Positions 13,201 to 23,089 of a stretch of DNA of 64,000 nt are shown one piece after another (position 1 is the stretch's first letter; every line of letters begins with the position of its first letter). Below the pieces are notes generated by a model that saw only the letters and a list, made by a program, of their open reading frames with translations, was not told the origin of the DNA and did no database searches. Position numbers and translations under genes: made by a program. Source of the stretch: Sphagnum compactum (lineage: Eukaryota; Bryophyta; Sphagnopsida; Sphagnales); the NCBI GenBank assembly GCA_965153455.1, contig OZ234494.1:13888001-13952000 (forward strand), written 5' to 3'.

Positions 13201-13935
13201 CAGATCTTTCAACAACATTAGAATTAATATTGCCTGATCAGCTGCAGTGCCTTTGAATTATTTTGGAGACTCAAGGAGTGCTCGGAGATGCTCACCCTGT
13301 GAGTGCTAGCAGATTGAATTTACATAGCAATGAGAATGTCAGTTGAGGCCTGTTCACTCTACAGCACCAGTACACCAAATCCCAAGTCTGATCAGCAAGG
13401 AAAGCTGTCTTCGACTTCGATAGTATATATTAGTACCAGCTACTAGATTCATCGGGGTTGATCAGTACAGACGACTTGTAGTCTGCAAACTAATTCAACT
13501 CACGAAATTTCCAATTGGAAGTTGTACTGCAGAAGGTATATTAGCAAGAGTCGCTCCTTGGATGTTATGACGGCCGGAAAAATTGAGAAAAAAAAAGCAT
13601 GAGATGGAAGAAGAATACATGCTGCCTGCAGACCTTTCCACATAGTAAGCCAAGGGGCCAATCAAGACGAATGCAATGAGGTTACGATAGATGGAGAACA
13701 TATACTGGCTGACACCGTCCACCAAGGCCACCCTTTGCAATATTTGAGCGCCTGCAAACCCCAATTGAGTGAAAGCAAGAGTGAAATGCACCGTTCGCAT
13801 GCTGTAGTACTCCTTCGGATGCAGCCGGGCCGACGTACTGCTGTCGATCGTGGCCGGTGCAGCAGCATCATGTATGGAGTCGAACACTTCATTCGTGACA
13901 TGATTAACATCATCCGTATTAGAAGACGCGGCCAT
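10240..13935 (-). CDS. WAT1-related (plant drug/metabolite exporter, EamA-type) transporter, 410 aa
   Basis: Six minus-strand exons join in frame: 13634-13935, 12937-13053, 11614-11917, 11243-11407, 10723-10874 and 10240-10432 (stop). All introns are GT-AG. The product is 410 residues, in the size range of the plant WAT1/nodulin MtN21 family of the DMT superfamily. These are polytopic proteins; characterised members move auxin or amino acids across the tonoplast or plasma membrane. Family features seen include TM1-2 in exon 1 (HFTLAFTQLGFAGAQIL), LFLAGLSLTSP-like text with SQNLVPIFTFLLAV in exon 2, LEEVRI at the start of exon 3, and the second EamA repeat with SWCVQRAGPFIASVYNPLQ in exon 5. 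A charged loop and tail follow TM10. The start is the first ATG in exon 1 and gives an extended N-terminus of about 45 residues. Oddly, about 25 residues expected between YYVER and the GSQQMFLAGL segment (first half of TM3) are missing from the spliced model. The substrate cannot be told. Confidence 0.88.
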
Positions 13936-14288
13936 GATTCAGCTTATAAATTCCTTCTCTCTTAGAATATCTCTCACAACTGCGACGCAGCTGCAAATCC
14001 CAGCTTCTTCATGTACTAGATACAGCACGAGCTAATCCCCAAATGCTTGATCCATTCTCAACTACATCGGATCGCTCTTAGACATTCAACCTCGAGAACC
14101 TCGATCACGAACAGCAAGCAAGCAAGCAGTAATAAGTAGAGCTGTTGCAGCAGATCGCGACGACATTCATGTCTGAGAAACACGGCCACGGAGGAGGATG
14201 AGAAATGGAACTGTTGCCGCTGTTGCTGCAGAGCATACTTGCACTTCCATACTTGGAAGTTGGTACACTTATTACGGCATCCCGGGCG
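13936..14288 (-). promoter_or_regulatory. Likely 5' leader and promoter of the transporter gene
   Basis: This mixed-composition sequence lies directly upstream of the minus-strand ATG at 13933-13935. No certain TATA box or transcription start can be named. It is bounded by the inverted-repeat element starting at 14289, which may have landed in the promoter. Confidence 0.4.
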
Positions 14289-14599
14289 GTGCTCAGTATG
14301 TGACCCTGCAAAAGCTTTTCTCAGTTATTTTACTTTTTTCCAACCCCGCCCCTAAAACTAAAACTGGGAGTGTAAATAGGCGCGAGACTATTAATCGCAA
14401 AGCATGTGGACGAATCATTATGACTGGCCAATCGAAACAGGGAGCACCAGCCAGATCAGATCAAATTTATTACACTACTTACAAGGCAAGTACACAACTG
14501 TGCTGCGCTTTTTACCAGTCTGAGAATGTGCTGGGTCAAATCGGCATATTTGGACTTTTCTTTATTCCGTTTTACTGTGCAGGGTCACATACTCAGCAC
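14289..14599. mobile_element. MITE-like element with 22-bp terminal inverted repeats
   Basis: The sequences at 14289-14310 and 14578-14599 are reverse complements with a single mismatch, with the core agtatgtgaccctgca. They enclose a 311-bp element with no transposase. A diverged relative lies at 42325-42820, so it is a dispersed family. No convincing target-site duplication flanks this copy. The superfamily (hAT- or Mutator-like) cannot be settled from one copy. Confidence 0.7.
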
Positions 14600-16544
14600 A
14601 GCTGGGGATGAATTGTACACCATGGCTTTGTCCTTTACTTGCTCGACACGAATGCAACATAAAGAAGGACGAGCGGCCCAGACCACCAAATAAGAGAGAC
14701 GCGTAGGCAGTAGTCACTAATCAAACCAACTTAACTCTTAAGTCCCTACTGCATGCAACAATACTTTCTTCACTCCTTGCGCAAAAAGTACATGACTGGG
14801 AGACTTCAATGTAGGTTGGTAGTTCTGAACTATCAAGCTCCACTATGCATGAGAATGATTTGTCACCTTTAGCATGTCATCATCAAAGGGCCAATCTCAC
14901 ACTGGGTAAAAAAGCTTGTGAAGGTGATTTGGTGAGGAAGAACAGTGGCTGCTTCTTTGGCTACCACAATAAAGGAGATTTTGTGGGAGGTTCACTTAGA
15001 CAGTGGAGCCGAAATGCAGGAAACATGAAACCTCTGTTTGTAGGATTTTCAAGAGACATTGTTCTCTTGGATTGAGTTCGCTGGAGATGCTTGTTCTCGA
15101 CCTCCTTTTACTATTAGAGCTGACTGACATTAGAGGAGCTGTGTGGGGGTGAGATAGCTTCTTACCCTTCTTTGACTTTCTCTCTTGTTTTTAGTGTGAT
15201 GATTACAGCCATTGATTTTTATTGAATTTATTGATTGTTCCTTGGAAATCCACAAATTTATGTTTCTGTTTCTTTTTCCTCACTCCATTGTTGAGCGTTT
15301 ACCATGTGGCATTCTAAAAAGGTTTCAAGTATTTAATGCTGACAATAGTCTCATTTATGTGATGCAAAACCACTTCACCATTTTTCTGCCTGCAGGTGGT
15401 TGTGGGTTGCGTGATGATCAAGAAGTACTCACTGCTAACACCTAGGTGGACCTAGGAAGGCTTTTGCTTTCACTGGTGAAAGCCGCCATGTGACTCACTA
15501 CCCATTGCAAAAAGTGCGGCACAAATGGAGTGGCCGTTCATACCTACCAATTTAGGCACTTTGTTGCTTAATATTAAAAAAAGTCTATTAGGCAACTGCA
15601 TCTGGAATCTTAGTGAAATTAAGCATTTTTGCTTTTATCTTTCTCGAATGACGCCAATCCACTGAGACAAGCCAAATCAGCATATGGGACTTGGACTGTT
15701 AGGATGCAATATGTGTAGGGTAACTCCCAAGGTGCAGGGAGTTCCTGAAATAGGGGTTATTTGGCGAACAGATTTGGCTCCCAAAGTGTGAGCTAAGGGC
15801 GGTTATTTGGAGGACTCGACTTCTTGTTTTGAGGGAGTTAGTCCTCCATCTTCTTTTGAAGGAGTTACCTGATGTCATGCCTACTAGAAAGCCACTTGAA
15901 ACCCCCTTTGCAATCCACCATATCAAACAATGCCAACCCTCCTAATCTGGCCTATTGATGAAGACTGGCTGAGCAAGCATGAGCAACATAAAGTGGGTGC
16001 ATATGGGGATATCAAATGTGATCAAAACACCCTTGTAGGCTACCCAGATCAGTGGTAATTGGAATCTTGCAGCTACCCGGTCGTTAGATGAGCATCACAG
16101 AAATCCCCATGAGGTCAGGATGATTTTGTGACATTCCCTTCCACTGCCCGGGAGTGAAATTCTGCTTTTAAAAGTTCTCCTCCTCATAGTCTTTAAAAAA
16201 TGGCCAAGGCCATTACATACTTGAGATTAGTCATCGTTATTGCGAGGGTCTGAGCACCAGCTTTCAAGCACTGCCATTGTTAACCATGGTATCTTCACAC
16301 CCTCCTCCTCTTATATGTTGTTTAGGTTTGAAGAGTTGTGGCCACATGGTGTTGTTTCTTGCATTGTTTCTTGCATAGATATATGATGATGTTTTAGGAT
16401 TTATGCTTAACAGTTGATGTGCACTGTTTTATGATGCATGCTTTCTGGTGCCAAAGGTTCAATTGCTTTTGAGAAATTAGGCAATTTTCAAGCATATGTT
16501 GCACAAAATTAGGCATGGTAGATCAGAATTTTCTTTTTGTCAAA
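14600..16544. other. Spacer without recognised gene
   Basis: Short open frames such as 14845-15075 (+) and 15699-15926 (-) show no known motif. Nothing further can be supported. Confidence 0.45.
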
Positions 16545-16770
16545 ATCCTCAAGTGGCTCCACTGGTGAGGATCCCCAGCATTAATTAGCATTAAATGGCT
16601 ACTGCCCTAGGTGGGCTGGAGAATTTTTGCAAAAGTGCAACTACAAGTGACTACCTTGAGAAATGCCTAGCTCCCAATATGACAAATTTAATTATTTTTA
16701 TTTCAAAAAATGACCCCAAAAATCCATACAAATCATTAAAAAATTCATGTTTTTATTTTTAATTTTCTGA
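16545..16770 (+). repeat. Dispersed repeat copy 1
   Basis: The stretch from the gcattaattagcattaaa region through agtgggct-like, tgcaactacaagtg and tgcctag phrases matches, with many substitutions, the stretch at 19560-19775 in the same orientation. It has no coding content and was probably spread by an unidentified transposon. Confidence 0.55.
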
Positions 16771-19284
16771 AAACAAATTCACCTTTTTAAAAAAACATTG
16801 TTATTAGATAAGCAATTAGTATGCACTTACATTCCCTCACATTTTTAATTTCAGCCTAAGAGGTTCAGGTAGCATTGAAAATGGAAAAATCATGAGAGAA
16901 GTGTGTAACTTTTTGATTGCCTATTTTAGTGTTTAGCTTTTTTGATTATCAACCCCTCTCACTATCCTTGTCCATGCTTGCTTTGCATTCAATATGTCCC
17001 GTTGGCCGCCGTTCCGGCCTCCATGTATGGTGCATGAAGCAGGCTTCAAATTGTAATGTTACTCTCTTGAAAGTTGCTGTCTCGCCTTGCTCTCTTCTAG
17101 TAAAAAAATTATTGCTGAACTTGCGTGCCTACTACGGTATAGTTATATTTTTGACTTGTTAGAAGAACTCTGATCTAATTTTTTTGGGTGTTTATTTTGT
17201 TGGAAATTGAAACAATTGAACCCCAAAATTGACCAAATTTCTGGAATTCTAACCCAAATTTGACTCGAACATGAATTTGGTGTTTGTTTAGATAAAAATA
17301 TACTAAATCTAATTATGTAGAATTAGGTTGGATGGTGAGATACAGATGTAAGTTCTGATATCAAAATATCATTATGCATGGGGCTCATAAGATCATTTAC
17401 CATGCCTACCCATACTACCCTAACCCATTATTATTATGTACAAAATTGACTTCTAGTCTATCTCTTGGAGAAGTAGTGTGTTTGTCATGTTGAGATCTCC
17501 CAAACCACAAGACCTTTCAGCATGCTCTATTTGGTACCATTGAAAAGCCCTCGATGATGAGTAAGGGTGCACCAAGGTGGGTTGGTTGTGATTAGACCTA
17601 TGGTGCAATAGTTATTGAACATTGAATGTTGAAGAAACATTTTAGAAAAGTACAACTAAATATTTTAGCAAAATTAGGGAAAGCTCTTGGTGCTATTGGA
17701 AAGCTCTTGACGAGTGGGATTTCTTGAAGATGATTTCATAATTTATAGACCTAAGGCGCGGGAGATATTGAATTTTGAGTAATTTTTGTCACTAGAAATT
17801 AGTTTAAACTTTAAAATGGTTTTTGAACAATTGAGCTTTATTGTCAAGGTTCTGTTCACACTTGGGCTAGTGGCACACACCACACTAGTGCTGTGTTAAT
17901 TGTAGGCCAATAATGATTTTCTACACCATCTTGGGATTTAGGGTTATACCTATATAAAGACATTTTTTCAATGTTTTGAATTGCATGCTTGCACAATATT
18001 AGAAGGTTACACAAGTGGAATCAAATGATTACAAGAGTCTCTCAGGGAATGCCTCCTCCCCTCTAAAAAAGTTGATGAGTTTAACTTGATATAGTTGCAT
18101 CCAAGAGTGGATTTAGATTCTAATCCCTAAAATCATGAACTTAAAAGGCCTTCTATTCTTTGAGCATTTCTCAAATCTCATTAGGCAAAAAAGCCCTACT
18201 TGTATCATCATGGAGATTGTGTCTAAAAGTTGTAATTATTGAGTGATATATAAAGTAATTAGAAAAATGGTGTTTGTATTTTATGAGGCTTACTTTCTTG
18301 AACCATATTTAATTAACTATTTTGAGAGTAGATACTAAATATTAGGTACGTCTCTCTCTCTTTTGAAAATAAACTATTTACAAATATTCTCTAAGTAAAA
18401 TAATGAGTCTCGAATTGCAAAACTCAAGTTGATATGTATTGCAATATACAGAGTGAGATTATTTTGGTTCAAATTTAAAAGTTGGCCCATAAGTATATTT
18501 CCACTAGAAGTCAAAACAATAGAAGGTTTTTTATTTGTTTTTTAAGGGGATTTATTAAAAATATACACATGCCAATGTAGGTTTCAAAGTTATGAAACCT
18601 TTGCCAAATGAAATAAAATCACCCAACCAAATGGGGGAAATGGAGGTACAAAAATTAGGACCATTGTCCAACAAAGAGTCAGCACCCATAAGCAAAATAG
18701 CACAAATGGTAACCAGTCCAAAACTAGAGCAATCTAGTCCAAAACTCTACATTGGTAGTGTGTGAAGTATATTCAATAAGGAGATGGGTGGAAACTTGAA
18801 AGAGCATCAAGCCTAGAAAAGACCACCTCGACAACAATGACTCTGCCTCAAGATAAAACAACAGCTTTGAACTCTCTGTAAAAAGCACAGTCCAAAATGT
18901 ACATCAAAATGTGATGACAAATACCTTTTTCATTAAAGAGCTTGTAAGTCACCACTTTTGTCAGCATTCATGGACCCTAATGTGGAGCAGATTGGGCCTT
19001 TCTTTTGAAGGGAATTGTAAGCAAATTTTATTTCAATTACAATCTCTGAATCAAAAGGACTAACAATCCTGGCTAGCTTTGAATTCTAGTTCATTATAGA
19101 TATGTTTAAAGTGACACTTCATCTGTTCTGTCCTCTCTCATCCTCACTTTAGCTTTGCACCTTGTCTTTGCATGTGTTACTTAAACTCTTACAAAACTAG
19201 GATCCAAACTCAAAAGAAGGACTGAATATTGGATCATTTGAAGTTGTTAGGAGATAAAAATCACATTGTTGTAGTGAGAATGGC
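16771..19284. other. AT-rich spacer without recognised gene
   Basis: No exon set, RNA gene or clear repeat is seen. The frame at 16917-17162 (+) has no known motif. Confidence 0.45.
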
Positions 19285-19475
19285 CGAACTTCTCTTAGCG
19301 TCCTTCGGCCCACAATGTTGAACATAGAGAGAAAGGGAAAGGGAGAGAAGAGAGAGGGGAAAAGAAAGTTGCTAGAACGATAATGTTGTGACCTCTCTTG
19401 GCATCCTCTTGCACACAACACTAAAGAGAGAAAGAGGGAGAGGAAGAAAGGAGAGAAAGAGAGAAAAAAAAAACT
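19285..19475. repeat. Diverged tandem duplication, about 105 bp
   Basis: Two consecutive copies each contain a ctctcttagcgtcct or ctctcttggcatcct segment, then an acaatgtt-like phrase, then a purine-rich gagagaaaggg tract. The duplication accounts for the overlapping frames at 19197-19421 (-) and 19388-19585 (+). Confidence 0.5.
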
Positions 19476-19559
19476 TTTTATTGGTTAGAATGAACCAACA
19501 TTCACTAATACATTATCGTCGAGGTTTTTTTCAAATTCCTCAACTAAGTCCATTCGCAA

Positions 19560-19775
19560 CAATCCCTAGCATTAATTCACATTAAACAATGACTATCCTA
19601 AGTGGGCTATCACATTTTTACAAAAATGTTTTTACAAGTGGCAACCTAAGAGGTGCCTAGGTCTAAATGAAGTTAATTTCAAAAAATATATTTCACAAAA
19701 TGGCCAAAAAATCACAATATTTTTTTTGCCATTTTTTGAAAAAATTCGCCAAGCTATGAAAATTCACCCAAAAAA
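19560..19775 (+). repeat. Dispersed repeat copy 2
   Basis: This is the partner of the stretch at 16545-16770. Shared phrases in the same order are ccctagcattaattcacatt, gtgggct, acaagtgg, tgcctag, and a tail of tttcaaaaaat. Confidence 0.55.
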
Positions 19776-21094
19776 AAATTGATTACAATCAATGGATTGT
19801 GGGTGAAAAAAAAAAGAGTTGTTATTGGGAGAATATCTCAATGCAACCTTGTTGTTTAATTTAATTTACTAATTCATCACTTTGTTATGTTTTATTGAAT
19901 ATTTTTCATTCCTTAATGATATTATTTACCTAGCATACTACTTGTTCAATGAATATTGTGGTACCTCTCTTTTTACACACACAATTCATATGAACAAATA
20001 ATTGTCAAAAATATGGAAATAACATCCTTCATGAATGTAGTCAAGCTAAAAAAAATTGATAAAAAAATGAGTCCCTCACAAATCAAAGACCTTGTGTACT
20101 TCCAAGGAAAGCAAAACATTCGTTCATACAAAGTGAATGTGTGAAAGTCAAAGGGAAAATTTCTTCCACACGAGGAAGTCATTCTTTATATATTTTTGAA
20201 ACATGTATGATAAAAAAATGTTTTAAAATTTATATTAAATTTAAAATATTTTTACAATATTTTCGTTATCAATTTTAAGGATCAATTTTATTTGTAATTT
20301 ATTCACATAGATCTCTTTGAGTGGGTGACAAGGCACATTGAAAATAATGGATTTTTGAAAGATGCATTTGTATCATGTTCCAAGATTTCATTTTTTGAAT
20401 AACTTGGATAATCATTGAACATCCAATTCCTAATTTGAACTTTTGTAACAAAAATGTAATCTTTTTCCATTTTTTTTTGCATTTTTTTCTAGAATAAATC
20501 CTTAATGTAAGAGTGATCTTGATGCACTTAACATGTCCATACCATTAAAAAACCCTATTGTAAAAAAATGCATGACCAAAAGACCCCTTATGTAAATAAG
20601 TCCATGTAAAAAATGTACCTTAATGTAAAGACAAATCTAACGTAGATAAAAATGACCCATAATGTCAATGATTGAAAGAAACTTAATTAAAAAAAATAAA
20701 ATCCATGACAATCAAAAAGATTTGTGAAGACTTAAAACACTTTTTTTTTAAAACAAATGTTTGTTTTTTCATGAATTTTCATGAGAAATATTGTGTTCAC
20801 CACACAGAGAAATTTTAAAATAAAATAAAATTGCACATATACCTTTTAACTCTTGCAAGTCCACGAAAAAAGGATATAACTATCTCTATGATTTAAAAAA
20901 GGACATTTTATCATAAATGTGTTTCTTTTCATGTAATTCCATGAGATATATTATGTGTGTTGGAGGAGGAAAAATGAATCTCGAATGTGTTTTTTCTCAC
21001 AGAATTTGGTGAAAAATATTTTATCCATGAGATAATCATTATTTAATAAAATAAATAATTAACAAGTTGGATATATACTTGGCAATGTACAATT
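19776..21094. other. AT-rich spacer without recognised gene
   Basis: The sequence is low complexity, with many A and T runs and short near-repeats of aatgtaaa around 20500-20660. No gene is supported. Confidence 0.5.
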
Positions 21095-22400
21095 TTGAAC
21101 TTTTAAAAAGTTGGTAATGTGAAATTGGACACTTGGTAATGTGCCCTTGGTAAAGTTGACAATATGGACTTGAACATTGGCTTGATGCGCAACTATAAAC
21201 CTAGAAACTTGACAATGTGCAATTTGATGGTAATGTGCACTTTTATATGGCAATGTGCACATGAAAACATGTGAATGTGCATCTAAAAGCTTGTTAATGT
21301 GCATGTGGGAATGTGCATTTGAAACCATGGCAATGTGCACATGAAAGCATGCGAATGTGCACCTGAAAGCTTGCAAATGTGCATGTGGCAATGTGTAATG
21401 TGCATTTGAAAACATGGCAATGTGCACATGAAAACATGCGAATGTGCACTTGAAAGCTTCGCCAATGTGCATGTGACAACGTGCAATGTTCATTTGGAAA
21501 CATGGCAATGTGCACATGAAACATGAGAAAGTGAATTTGGCAATATGCACCTAAAAACTTGCCAATACTTAGTTAACAACTTGGCGATGTGGACTTGAAA
21601 ATACGCCAATGTGTAGTTGACAACTTGCCAATACATGCATGTGGCAATGTGCAATGTGCACACAAAAACTTGGCAATGTGCAACGTGCACCTAAAAACTT
21701 GGCAATGTGTAATGTGCACTTGACAACATGCCAATGTGTATGTGACAATGTGCATGTGGACTTGTCATGTGTTAACTTGGAAACTTGACAATTCACACTT
21801 GTCAACGTGGAAAAATGTGCACTTATAAAATTGTAAATGTTGCAACCTGGACCTAACTAACGAGATGGGTAAGTAAGTACATAGGAGGTAGGTGGGTAGG
21901 TATGTAAAATCTGGGTGGGTAGGTAGGTAGGCAATCTAGATGGGTTGTTAGATAGGTAGCCTAGATAACCTAGATAGTGGGTAGGTAGGTACACGAGGTA
22001 GGTGGATAGAAAAAGAGCCCATGAGAATCTTGTATGGGCAGCCTGTGGAATAAGTTTTAGACATCCAGTAGACTAGTAAATTTTGGGGAGGTGGGGAGGG
22101 GTTGGAGGGTCGGGGCAATTTAAAGAACATTGGGGCAGCCCGAAAAATGAAGTCAACTTGGCAAGTTGGCAATGTAGCACTCACAATGTGGAGTTGACAA
22201 TTTGCCAATGTGGAGTTGGTGATTTGGCAATGTGCAATTGGAATTGGCAACGGGATGTGGAGTTGGCAAAAGTAGCATTTGCAATGTGAAGTTGATGATT
22301 TGGCAACATGGACTTGGCAACCTAGCATTTTGGCAAAGTGACCTTGGGAAATAGGAAATGACATCTTGAGGAAACAGCAAACTTAGAAAAGTCATCTTGG
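21095..22400. repeat. Degenerate satellite built on ggcaatgtgcacttgaaa
   Basis: A roughly 20-bp unit of the type ggcaatgtgcacatgaaaac recurs dozens of times. Between about 21290 and 21530 a higher-order block near 110 bp is repeated. At 21865-22010 the array is interrupted by a (GGTA)n-rich tract, and from 22140 to 22400 it resumes as ttggcaa/gtggagttggcaa variants. The long minus-strand frames here (21059-21550 and others) translate as repeated HVHIAMF-like blocks and are artefacts of the repeat. Confidence 0.85.
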
Positions 22401-23089
22401 CAAAGTAATTGAGCATTTGGTATTCCATAGTCTAGATCAGATGTTTGAGGAATTGAGAAACTTGACAGCAAACAATGTTATATTGCAAAATGAAGATGGA
22501 ATTCCTCTTGCATCAAAAGGAGTTGTGGAAAATAATTTTAGAAATCAAATTTGAAGAAATTGTTCTTAAACGAGGTTTTCTTGAGTAACATCGATTATAG
22601 CAAAAGAAGGTCAGCTCATATGACAATGCTCTTGAACATTCTTAATTCCTTGTTTCACTTAACATTTGCATGTTATTAACTGACTCTAATGAACCATGAA
22701 GCTTATAATTTGGAGATGGAGGACTCAGGTAGTTAGGTGCAATTTGAAATCAACAAACTCAATATCCTTGTAGATCAATTGGCCAATCAGTAGTTTGTTG
22801 CAGGCAGGAATGTAACAATTTCTGATGTAACAGAAACCCTTGAAAATGCTGCCATAGTCTCAAATTCCACTTACTTTCAAAAATAACTCTGTACATAAGA
22901 GAAAAGAGCCACTAGACCTAAGTGGTACAAATGGTAGAGGCAGGGTTACTACTGGCAGGCTCTGTGGCCACTTTTTCAGTGGTACCACATCTGACAATAG
23001 TGTTCAACTATGGCAGTTTATAATACTGGTACACATGGAATGGAAAAACTGAAGTTGATAAAAGTGATTGACAGGACAGACTACTAGCA
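22401..23089. other. Spacer 3' of the PPR pseudogene
   Basis: No gene is recognised. The part next to 23090 is the former 3' flank of the minus-strand PPR gene. Confidence 0.5.

Noticed and set aside
21059-21550. Long minus-strand open frame of 163 codons with regularly spaced Cys and His, at first sight a zinc-finger-like protein
   Set aside because: The regularity comes from the satellite unit. Frames in several registers show the same HVHIAMF-type blocks, and the spacing fits no finger class.
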